From CAYGKP01 sp964350605 (GTDB lineage Bacteria; Bacteroidota; Bacteroidia; Cytophagales; JAAEPT01): a DNA stretch of 11,738 nucleotides. The notes below the pieces were generated by a model, which was not told the DNA's origin, made no database searches, and saw only the letters and a program-made list of their open reading frames with translations. The position numbers and the translations under genes are program-made. The stretch lies in the NCBI GenBank assembly GCA_964350605.1, contig CAYGKP010000067.1, positions 1 through 11,738 of the forward strand, given 5' to 3'. Positions 1 through 6,286 of this stretch are shown one piece after another. Position 1 is the stretch's first letter, and each line of letters starts with the position of its first letter.

Positions 1-468
1 GTCCCAGCGGTGCGCGACGCGATTTCGATCCCGGTGATTGCGGCTGGGGGGATCGGGACAGGGCGGCAAGTCGCCGCCGCGATGGTCCTGGGGGCCGACG
101 GCGTGCAGGTGGGTTCGCGCTTCGCGGCCTCCAAGGAATCTTCAGCCCATCAGGCGTTCAAGCAACTGATTGTCGAGACGGATGAGGGCGGCACCGAGTT
201 GCGCCTCAAGCAACTGGCCCCAGTTCGCCTGATTAAGAACGAGTTCTACCAGCAAGTCAAAGCCGCCGAAGCCCGAGGTGCGAGTGAGGAGGAACTGCGC
301 GAACTGCTGGGCCGGGGCCGGGCGAAACGGGGCATGTTCGAAGGCGAATTGGCTGAAGGCGAACTGGAAATTGGCCAGGTCGCCGCGTTGATCTCGTCCG
401 TCCAGCCCGCCGGAGAGATCCTTGCCGACTTGTGGGCGGGCGCACAACTCGCCCTTCGTTCGGTTTAG
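1..468 (+). CDS. Nitronate monooxygenase / FabK-like flavoprotein (3' part only)
   Basis: The reading frame is open from the first base, so the gene starts outside the window; about 155 C-terminal residues remain before a TAG stop. It shows the hallmarks of the 2-nitropropane dioxygenase/nitronate monooxygenase family: a TIM-barrel strand ending in AAGGIGTG (an FMN-phosphate-binding loop) followed by GADGVQVGSRFAAS, the second phosphate-contacting strand. The tail, with RLIKN, RGRAKRGMFEG and ELEIGQVAALI, matches the long C-terminal extension I recall from Bacteroidota members of about 315 residues. Family members are FMN enzymes that oxidise alkyl nitronates or, in the FabK branch, reduce enoyl-ACP; the true substrate cannot be told from this piece because the catalytic His region is missing. 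It ends 72 bases before glyA, and the glyA promoter lies in that gap, so the two are probably separate transcription units. Confidence 0.85.
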   Translation, partial: VPAVRDAISIPVIAAGGIGTGRQVAAAMVLGADGVQVGSRFAASKESSAHQAFKQLIVETDEGGTELRLKQLAPVRLIKNEFYQQVKAAEARGASEEELRELLGRGRAKRGMFEGELAEGELEIGQVAALISSVQPAGEILADLWAGAQLALRSV

Positions 469-469
469 G

Positions 470-500
470 TTGTAGGGGGCTGCGCGGGGCTGTACCTTTG
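470..500 (+). promoter_or_regulatory. Bacteroidota-type -33/-7 promoter for glyA
   Basis: TTG at 470-472 is followed after 20 bases by TACCTTTG at 493-500, a full match to the Bacteroidota housekeeping consensus (TTTG or TTG, 19-21 bases, TAnnTTTG). A start of transcription around 505 would leave a leader of about 35 bases before the glyA ATG at 541. No Shine-Dalgarno sequence is evident, which is usual in this phylum. The promoter would serve glyA-tatC-rpiB. Confidence 0.65.
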
Positions 501-540
501 CGCCTCGCTTATCGCCCCGCCATCCGCCCCAGTATCAATC

Positions 541-1812
541 ATGCAGCGCGACACCGCCATCTTCGACCTCATCGATCAGGAACGCCAACGCCAGACCCGT
601 GGCCTAGAACTGATCGCTTCGGAAAACTTCGCCTCGCCCCAAGTGATCGAGGCAATGGGCACCGTGCTCACCAACAAGTACGCCGAGGGCCTACCAGGCA
701 AACGCTACTACGGCGGCTGCGAAGTGGTCGACGAAATCGAAACCCTGGCCATCGAACGGGCCAAGAAACTGTTTGGCGCGGTCTGGGCCAACGTTCAACC
801 CCACTCGGGCGCGCAAGCTAACGCGGCGGTCTTCCTCGCTTGCTTGAAGCCAGGCGATACCATTCTTGGGTTCGATCTCTCGCACGGTGGGCACCTCTCG
901 CACGGTTCGCCCGTGAACTTTTCGGGAAAATACTTCGACGCGCATTTCTATGGCGTGGAGAAAGAAACCGGCCTGATCGACTTCGACAAAGTGGCCGAGC
1001 AAGTCCTGAAAGTGAAGCCGAAACTCCTCATCTGCGGAGCCTCGGCGTATTCGCGCGAGTGGGACTACCAAAAACTGCGCGCAGCCGCCGACAAGGTGGG
1101 TGCAATCCTGCTGGCCGACATCTCGCACCCCTCGGGCCTGATCGCCAAGGGCCTCTTAAACAGCCCGATGAAGGACTGTCACATCGTGACCACCACGACG
1201 CACAAAACCTTGCGCGGCCCCCGCGGCGGCCTCATTATGATGGGCCAGGATTTCGACAACCCGTTTGGTGTGACGTTGAAAGGAAACATCCGCCCCATGT
1301 CGGCCTTGCTGGACATGGGTGTGTTCCCCGGCACCCAAGGCGGTCCGCTCGAACACGTGATCGCCTCGAAAGCCATCGCTTTCCAGGAAGCCCTGACTGA
1401 CGAGTACGGCGCCTACGCCAAGCAAGTACAGCTCAACGCCCAAGCGATGGCGAAGGCCTTGGTCGAGCTCGACTATCACTTGATCTCAAACGGCACCGAC
1501 AACCACCTGATGCTCATCGACCTCTCGAACAAAGAGATCACCGGTAAAGTGGCCGAAAAAGCCCTGGGCGAGGCGGACATCACCGTCAACAAAAACATGG
1601 TGCCCTTCGACGAGCGCACGCCGTTTGTCACCTCAGGCATGCGCCTGGGCACAGCGGCCTTGACCACCCGTGGCCTGAAAGAAGCCGACATGCGCCGGGT
1701 TGTGTCGCTGATCGACAAGAGCCTCCAGAACACCGAGAATGAAAAGATCCTCGCCGAGGTCCGCTCGGAGGTGAACGACTGGATGGCCGGGGTGCCACTC
1801 TTCGCCCAATAA
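541..1812 (+). CDS. glyA: Serine hydroxymethyltransferase
   Basis: GlyA converts serine and tetrahydrofolate to glycine and 5,10-methylene-tetrahydrofolate in the cytoplasm, using PLP; it is the main source of one-carbon units. The product is 423 residues, the normal length of the short bacterial form. Visible motifs are LELIASENF (residues 22-30), YAEGLPGKRYYGGC (48-60), the PHSGAQAN cofactor region (87-94), the aspartate pairing with the PLP ring nitrogen in LADISH (D193), and VTTTTHKTLRGPRGG with the Schiff-base lysine K222 after H221. The start MQRDTAIFDLI is the typical Bacteroidota N-terminus, and no in-frame alternative looks better. It has its own promoter at 470-500. The tatC start follows its TAA stop after only three bases, so the two are very likely co-transcribed. 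Confidence 0.98.
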   Translation: MQRDTAIFDLIDQERQRQTRGLELIASENFASPQVIEAMGTVLTNKYAEGLPGKRYYGGCEVVDEIETLAIERAKKLFGAVWANVQPHSGAQANAAVFLACLKPGDTILGFDLSHGGHLSHGSPVNFSGKYFDAHFYGVEKETGLIDFDKVAEQVLKVKPKLLICGASAYSREWDYQKLRAAADKVGAILLADISHPSGLIAKGLLNSPMKDCHIVTTTTHKTLRGPRGGLIMMGQDFDNPFGVTLKGNIRPMSALLDMGVFPGTQGGPLEHVIASKAIAFQEALTDEYGAYAKQVQLNAQAMAKALVELDYHLISNGTDNHLMLIDLSNKEITGKVAEKALGEADITVNKNMVPFDERTPFVTSGMRLGTAALTTRGLKEADMRRVVSLIDKSLQNTENEKILAEVRSEVNDWMAGVPLFAQ

Positions 1813-1815
1813 GCC

Positions 1816-2649
1816 ATGTCTGAGGACAAACCGATGTCCTTCCTGGAACACCTCGAGGTGTTCCGTCGCCACATCATCCGTGCGGTGCTGGGCGTGCTCA
1901 TTTTCTCGGTGCTGGCGTTCGTCTTCAACGAAATCGTCTTCGACCAGATCCTCTTGCCGCCTGGCAAGGCAGACTTCATCACCTTCAAGGTGCTGTGTCG
2001 CTGGGGCGATCAGATCGGCGTTGATGCGCTATGTTTCAAAGAGATGCCCTACCACTTGATCAACCGCAAGTTGCACGGCCAATTCGCCTTGCACATCAAT
2101 TCGTCGATCACCGTGGGGATCATCCTGGGCTTTCCCTTTGTGTTCTGGCAGATCTGGCGATTTGTGCGCCCGGCCTTGTATGGCAAAGAGGCTAAGAGAA
2201 TCCGCGGGACGGTGTTCTTCGTCAGCCTGCTGTTCTTCCTGGGCATCCTGTTTGGCTACTACGTGATCGACCCCTTGGCCATCCAGTTCCTGGTCAATTA
2301 CGAAATCTCCTCGGCCTTCCCGGTGCCCAACGAGATTGACATCTCGAACTACCTCTCGGTGGTCACCAAGCTGCCGCTGGTCACGGGCATCATGTTCCAG
2401 CTGCCCATCGCGGCCCACTACCTTTCGAAAGCCGGGGTCATCGGCCCGCAGATGATGCGCAAATACCAACGCCACGCAGCGGTCATCATTCTGATCGTTT
2501 CGGGTATCCTCACCCCGCCGGACCCGTTCACACAACTGTTCGTGGCCCTACCGCTTTATTTGCTCTACGTGGTCAGCATCCGCATCGCGGCCCGTAACTT
2601 CCGCAAGCGCGAACGCCGACTGGCTTTGGCCAAAACTGACGACCTGTAG
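1816..2649 (+). CDS. tatC: Sec-independent protein translocase TatC
   Basis: TatC is the membrane receptor of the twin-arginine pathway, binding RR signal peptides of folded proteins and nucleating TatA pores. The 277-residue product has the expected six membrane segments (about 20-37, 96-115, 131-156, 182-203, 219-234, 239-257). The long loop between segments 1 and 2 (about 40-92, with Cys61 and Cys73) is typical of Bacteroidota TatC. Conserved features include FLEHLE near the N-terminus, RFVRPALYGKE (E125, equivalent to E. coli E103), FQLP and LTPPDPFTQ (D236, equivalent to D211). Two positions usually Glu are Val here: V15 (E. coli E15) and V252 (E. coli E227); see findings. The ATG at 1816 is three bases after the glyA stop. 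An alternative ATG at 1834 (Met7, MSFLEH) has a GAGGA upstream and could be the real start. No tatA gene is seen in the window. Confidence 0.95.
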   Translation: MSEDKPMSFLEHLEVFRRHIIRAVLGVLIFSVLAFVFNEIVFDQILLPPGKADFITFKVLCRWGDQIGVDALCFKEMPYHLINRKLHGQFALHINSSITVGIILGFPFVFWQIWRFVRPALYGKEAKRIRGTVFFVSLLFFLGILFGYYVIDPLAIQFLVNYEISSAFPVPNEIDISNYLSVVTKLPLVTGIMFQLPIAAHYLSKAGVIGPQMMRKYQRHAAVIILIVSGILTPPDPFTQLFVALPLYLLYVVSIRIAARNFRKRERRLALAKTDDL

Positions 2650-2651
2650 TC

Positions 2652-3086
2652 ATGACCTACCGCATTGCCCTGGCCGGCGACCACGCTGGTTTCCTTGCCA
2701 AAAACGACCTGAAGACTTTTCTGGAACAGGAAGGCCACACGGTCAATGACTTTGGCCCGTTTTCGACCGATTCGGTGGATTACCCCGATGCAGTGCACCC
2801 TGCGTGTGAGGCGATTGAGAAGGGCGAGTTTGACTTCGGCATTTTCATTTGCGGTTCGGGCCAAGGGGTGGCGATGACCGCCAACAAACACCAAGGCATC
2901 CGCGCGGCCCTGTGCTGGCAAGAAAAGCTGGCGATGCTCGCCCGCTCGCACAACAACGCGAACGCCCTCTGCCTACCGGCCCGGTTTGTCGCCATTGAAG
3001 AGCTGGTGGCCATTACCTCGACTTTCCTCGCGACCGAGTTCGAGGGGGGCCGCCACCAAGGGCGCGTCCAGAAGATCTCCTGTTAG
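2652..3086 (+). CDS. rpiB: Ribose-5-phosphate isomerase B (RpiB/LacA family)
   Basis: RpiB interconverts ribose 5-phosphate and ribulose 5-phosphate in the pentose phosphate pathway. The product is 144 residues, the normal length. Visible motifs are the N-terminal AGDHAG (D10, H11), VDYPDAVHP (42-50), the anion-hole and active-site loop CGSGQG with Cys67 (the E. coli-type cysteine, not the Glu form of mycobacteria), the RSHNNAN segment with H100, LPARF, and the phosphate-binding tail FEGGRHQGRVQKI. It starts two bases after the tatC stop and is presumably translated from the same mRNA. The order tatC-rpiB recurs in Bacteroidota. The gene converges with the next one, leaving nine bases between stops, and no terminator hairpin is obvious there. 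Confidence 0.96.
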   Translation: MTYRIALAGDHAGFLAKNDLKTFLEQEGHTVNDFGPFSTDSVDYPDAVHPACEAIEKGEFDFGIFICGSGQGVAMTANKHQGIRAALCWQEKLAMLARSHNNANALCLPARFVAIEELVAITSTFLATEFEGGRHQGRVQKISC

Positions 3087-3095
3087 GTTTTCCTG

Positions 3096-4493
3096 CTAGT
3101 TGCGCCGCTGGTAGACGCCAGGACTCGTCTGGCGATAGCCGCGTTCAACCCAAGGCAACCGCTCGCCAAGTGTGGGCATTAGGCCCGCTTGATCGAACAC
3201 CGTCAGGGGTGGGTCCAACTTCCACGCTGCGTCGATCGCAAGGACCGATTCGTACTGATCCAACCGATTGAACGTGCGCTCGGCCACCGGCCAATCCAAA
3301 TAGCACGTGGCGGCAGGGGCCCGCAAGTAGGGGGCTGGGTCCGAACCCAAGACTAGGACTGGTTGAGTGGCAAGGGGCACGTCGCGTTTGGGACGGAAAG
3401 CTTGCTCACGAAGTTCATCACTCACCCCACCATAGAAATTTAGTTTCGGGGTCATCGCGCCGAGGATCGCCGCACCCAGAATCAGCAGGCCAACCGACTC
3501 GCGCCAATACCATTTGCGCACAGCCACAAAGCCGTACCCAGCGAGCAACGCGACAGCCGGCAGGGCAAGGACTAAGCGTTCGGGCCCAGCCAAGGGATCA
3601 ATCAGAATCGAAGTGCCGACACCCGCCAGCCAATAAACCATCAGCCACATGGTTTGGCGTTGGCGCGGCAACCAGCGACCCGCCGCTTTTCCGATCCACA
3701 GCGAGGCAATCATGGCGGCCATCAGGGGAAACAACGCGAGCAACCACCCATCGGGCGAAACCGAGAAATTGTGATCGACCGTCAGGTACCAACGCAAGGG
3801 CCGAAGCACCGCCCAGCCCGCGCCGACCACTTCGTAGGCAGCAGCGGTAAACAAAAACGGGAAGGCAAAGCCGAAAAGTAGAATCGCATAGCGGCGAACC
3901 ACGGTGCGCGATGAAAGCAGGAAAGTCAAAAGGATCGAGCCAACAATCACAGCACTCGGGAAGTCGAACAACCCGGCCAGTCCGCATTGGATGCCTACGG
4001 CAAACAGGCCCCGGTCGGTATTCCCCTCCGCCAAGCTGCGCAGCGCGCGGCCCAATGCCAGGATCAAAAAAAAGAGCGCCAGCTTCGGCGCGGTCAGCGG
4101 TTGGAACAACAGCGAGCCACTGCCCACAACCAAAAACAACATCGTGGGGACCATCGTTGGCTCCTCGAACAGGCGGTTTTTTAGTACGAGGCGGTGAAAC
4201 AGCGCGGTTTGGCCGATAAGCGCGAGTGCCCCCAATACCCGCAACATCCCCACCGAGCGGCCCCACAGCCCATCAAGCATCCCAAAGAAGAAGGCCGTCA
4301 ACGGCGCATGAAGCGTCTCCAGGTCCAAGTAGGGCAAGCGGCCCTCGGCCACCGATTCGCCCAGGACGAGTAGGCGCAATTCGCTGAGTTGCCAATGGCC
4401 CCCGTCGGTCCAAGCAGGCAACGCGAGGAACACCAAAACCAGGCCTAGCAGGCCCCAGCGCAGTGGGTCGATCTTGGCAAATAGGCGGATCAC
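3096..4493 (-). CDS. Polytopic membrane protein, distantly GT39-like, function unknown
   Basis: The product is about 465 residues with an N-terminal membrane segment (about 13-27), roughly eight to ten further hydrophobic helices up to about residue 370, and a soluble C-terminal domain of about 100 residues. The first extracytoplasmic loop (SELRLLVLGESVAEGRLPYLDLE, then HAPLTAFFFGMLDGLWGRS) resembles the equivalent loop of GT39/PMT-type lipid-linked sugar transferases. However, the usual catalytic DE pair reads Ser37-Glu38 and the Pro-Pro motif reads HAP. I recall similar unannotated proteins in Bacteroidota, so it is probably a lineage-specific membrane protein rather than a proven transferase. 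The start is uncertain: GTG at 4493 is chosen because it directly precedes the first membrane helix. The frame stays open upstream to 5039 but would run antisense through rbfA. It is divergent from rbfA and convergent with rpiB. Confidence 0.75.
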   Translation of the reverse strand: MIRLFAKIDPLRWGLLGLVLVFLALPAWTDGGHWQLSELRLLVLGESVAEGRLPYLDLETLHAPLTAFFFGMLDGLWGRSVGMLRVLGALALIGQTALFHRLVLKNRLFEEPTMVPTMLFLVVGSGSLLFQPLTAPKLALFFLILALGRALRSLAEGNTDRGLFAVGIQCGLAGLFDFPSAVIVGSILLTFLLSSRTVVRRYAILLFGFAFPFLFTAAAYEVVGAGWAVLRPLRWYLTVDHNFSVSPDGWLLALFPLMAAMIASLWIGKAAGRWLPRQRQTMWLMVYWLAGVGTSILIDPLAGPERLVLALPAVALLAGYGFVAVRKWYWRESVGLLILGAAILGAMTPKLNFYGGVSDELREQAFRPKRDVPLATQPVLVLGSDPAPYLRAPAATCYLDWPVAERTFNRLDQYESVLAIDAAWKLDPPLTVFDQAGLMPTLGERLPWVERGYRQTSPGVYQRRN

Positions 4494-4538
4494 GAGTCGA
4501 GGAGAATTGGGAGGGCTTCGGGGGGCGACGGCTTTGCG

Positions 4539-4546
4539 TACCTTCG
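4539..4546 (+). promoter_or_regulatory. Probable -7 element of the rbfA promoter
   Basis: TACCTTCG is one base off the Bacteroidota -7 consensus TAnnTTTG and closely resembles TACCTTTG in front of glyA. The -33 element is weak (TTCG at 4517-4520, 18 bases upstream). It lies 46 bases before the rbfA ATG, in the 99-base region shared with the divergent membrane-protein gene. I could not find an equally good element facing the other way; TAACTTGC on the minus strand at 4566-4559 is the best, without a matching -33. Confidence 0.4.
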
Positions 4547-4570
4547 CGGAACCGAGCGGCAAGTTACAAC

Positions 4571-4609
4571 GCCCAGCCAACGCCACCTTCCCATGCCCAG
4601 CCAACGCCA
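4571..4609. repeat. 15-base direct repeat straddling the rbfA start codon
   Basis: The sequence GCCCAGCCAACGCCA occurs exactly at 4571-4585 and again at 4595-4609, offset by 24 bases. The second copy begins with the G of the rbfA ATG (4593-4595) and encodes the first residues after Met (PSQR). An exact 15-mer this close is unlikely by chance, and a small tandem duplication is the simplest explanation. Confidence 0.8.
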
Positions 4610-4973
4610 ACAACAATTTGCCCGATTGCTCCAACGCGAGCTCGGCGACATCCTCCAACGCGACTTTCGCCACGTGGCCCCGGGCCGCATGCTGACCATC
4701 ACGGACGTGGAAGTGACCCCCGACCTTCAGGTGGCGCGGGTCTACCTGTCGGCCCTTCCGGTGCTTGATAAGCCGATTGCGCGGTTGTTTGACGAGGATC
4801 TTTCCGCCCAGCGCGGCGAATTGGGCAAGCGGATACGCAACCAGGTGCGCAAAGTACCCGAGCTTCGGCTGTTCGACGACAAGTCGGGCGAGCACGCCGA
4901 CCAGATCGACAAAGTGCTGCGCGGCCTCGACATTCCGCCCGCCGACCCCGACGAGGACAGCCCCGAGAACTAG
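4593..4973 (+). CDS. rbfA: Ribosome-binding factor A
   Basis: RbfA binds the 30S subunit during late assembly, helping 16S rRNA maturation at the 5' helix, and supports growth in the cold. The 126-residue product has the single KH-like domain of the family: an N-terminal helix (FARLLQRELGDILQR, residues 9-23), the strand region MLTITDVEVTPDLQVARVYLS (33-53), and the conserved C-terminal helix with VPELRLFDDKSGEHADQIDKVL (88-109, where the family has VPEL followed by D and hI). The last 15 or so residues are acidic and probably disordered. The ATG at 4593 gives the expected N-terminus; no upstream in-frame start is plausible. The stop TAG is followed at once by the ATG of the permease gene, so translational coupling is likely. 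Confidence 0.93.
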   Translation: MPSQRQQQFARLLQRELGDILQRDFRHVAPGRMLTITDVEVTPDLQVARVYLSALPVLDKPIARLFDEDLSAQRGELGKRIRNQVRKVPELRLFDDKSGEHADQIDKVLRGLDIPPADPDEDSPEN

Positions 4974-6209
4974 ATGAACACCCCCCTGCTCCTGGCGCGG
5001 CGCTATTACGCCTTGTTTCGTGGGCGGGGCTTGGTGCACACCATTTCACGAATCGGCGTGGGCGCGGTCGCCTTCGTAACGATGCTGCTGGTGCTGGTGC
5101 TCTCAGTAGTGAACGGCTTTTCGGGGTTGCTTGGCGACCTGTACGGCACCTTCGACCCGGATTTGCGGATCGAAGCCGCCGCAGGGAAAGTTTTCGTCCT
5201 CGACAGTGCGATGCGTGAAAAAGTCGCCGGGTTGGAAGGCGTTGATTTTCAAGTGGAAGTGTTGGAGGACAACGCCCTGGCCCGCTACCGCGACGCGCAG
5301 AAAGTGGTCACGGTCAAGGGCGTAAGCGACAACTTCTTGAAGCAAGCGGACTTCGGCAACTCGGTGGTCGAAGGCATATTTGCGATTGAGGAAGGCGGCA
5401 GCCCCCGGGCCTTGGTGGGCAGCGGCATCACCTACGAGCTCTCCATCTTTTTCCCCAGCCCCAACCGCGGCATCGAGTTTTGGTACCCGAACCGCCACCA
5501 GAAATACCTCTCGGGCGGCAACCCCTTGACGGCCTTTCGCCAAGAAATCGTCCGGCCCTCGGGCTCGTTCGCGATTGAACAGCGGTTCGACCAGCAGTAC
5601 GTCATCGTCCCCCTCGAAGTGGCCCAACGCCTGTTCGATTACGGCGACGAACGCTCGGCCCTCGAACTGCATGCCCTGCCGGGTACGAACCTCAAAAGGA
5701 TGCAATCGGAATTGAAAGAACGCCTCGGCCCCGACTTTCGGGTCCTGACTTCCGAGGAACTGCACGGCAGCTTGCTGCGCATCCTTCGAATCGAAAAACT
5801 GGTGGCCTTCGCGATCATCAGCTTCATTTTGGCCGTGGCCTCGCTGAACATTTTCTATGCCCTCTCGCTGCTGGTGATCGACAAGCGCCGGGATTTGACC
5901 ATCCTGCGCGCCCAAGGCGCCACCAGCCGCCAGATCCGCGCGATCTTCCTTTGGGAAGGCCTGCTGGTCGGCGTAACGGGCACGGCCATTGGACTACTGC
6001 TTGGCTTTTTGATCGGGTACAGCCAGGTGCGGTTCGGGTGGCTGAAGATGGGCATGGAAACTGCCATTGTCGATGCCTATCCCCTTGAGCTTCAATGGAC
6101 GGACTTCGCGGGCACCGCCTTGGTCGCCATTCTGGTGACGATGCTCGCCACCTTGCGCCCCGCCCGCCAAGCCGCCCGGTTGGGCCAGCCCGAGCGGCTT
6201 TCGCGCTGA
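4974..6209 (+). CDS. LolC/LolE-like ABC transporter permease (FtsX family)
   Basis: This 411-residue inner-membrane protein has the MacB/LolC layout: one N-terminal membrane helix (about 28-49, ending VVNGF as in LolC/E), a periplasmic core domain (about 50-265), then three helices (about 275-303, 326-350, 376-396) with the FtsX signature KRRDLTILRAQGATSRQI (304-321), the cytoplasmic coupling helix that contacts the ATPase. By family it would extract lipoproteins from the inner membrane for transfer to the outer membrane, with a LolD-type ATPase partner. No ATPase is encoded in the window. The position directly behind rbfA, with no gap, is common in Bacteroidota. Alternatives are another MacB/FtsX-type export or signalling permease; LolC and LolE cannot be separated from sequence alone. 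Confidence 0.88.
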   Translation: MNTPLLLARRYYALFRGRGLVHTISRIGVGAVAFVTMLLVLVLSVVNGFSGLLGDLYGTFDPDLRIEAAAGKVFVLDSAMREKVAGLEGVDFQVEVLEDNALARYRDAQKVVTVKGVSDNFLKQADFGNSVVEGIFAIEEGGSPRALVGSGITYELSIFFPSPNRGIEFWYPNRHQKYLSGGNPLTAFRQEIVRPSGSFAIEQRFDQQYVIVPLEVAQRLFDYGDERSALELHALPGTNLKRMQSELKERLGPDFRVLTSEELHGSLLRILRIEKLVAFAIISFILAVASLNIFYALSLLVIDKRRDLTILRAQGATSRQIRAIFLWEGLLVGVTGTAIGLLLGFLIGYSQVRFGWLKMGMETAIVDAYPLELQWTDFAGTALVAILVTMLATLRPARQAARLGQPERLSR

Positions 6210-6255
6210 GCCGTCAATAGTATTCCACAAACTAGGCCCTTTGGCCGGGGCACTC

Positions 6256-6263
6256 TATCTTGG
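6256..6263 (+). promoter_or_regulatory. Possible weak -7 element before the SNF2 gene
   Basis: TATCTTGG resembles TAnnTTTG with one mismatch and lies 23 bases before the ATG at 6287. No -33 element is found at the proper spacing; the nearest TTTG (6240-6243) is only 12 bases away. The 77-base gap after the permease gene and the lack of a terminator there leave read-through from rbfA equally possible. Confidence 0.25.
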
Positions 6264-6286
6264 GGGTTGCGCCGCGCGCTCAGGCC

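Noticed and set aside
3087..3095. Nine-base gap between the converging rpiB and membrane-protein genes, searched for a terminator
   Set aside because: No inverted repeat of useful length is visible in the gap or the flanking codons.
4494..5039. Upstream extension of the minus-strand membrane protein through rbfA (180 extra codons)
   Set aside because: The extension is antisense to rbfA and its translation has no domain character. The hydrophobic protein starts naturally at the GTG at 4493.
6235..6246. GGCC-CTTT-GGCC hairpin after the permease gene, considered as a terminator
   Set aside because: The stem has only four base pairs, and no T-tract follows in either direction.
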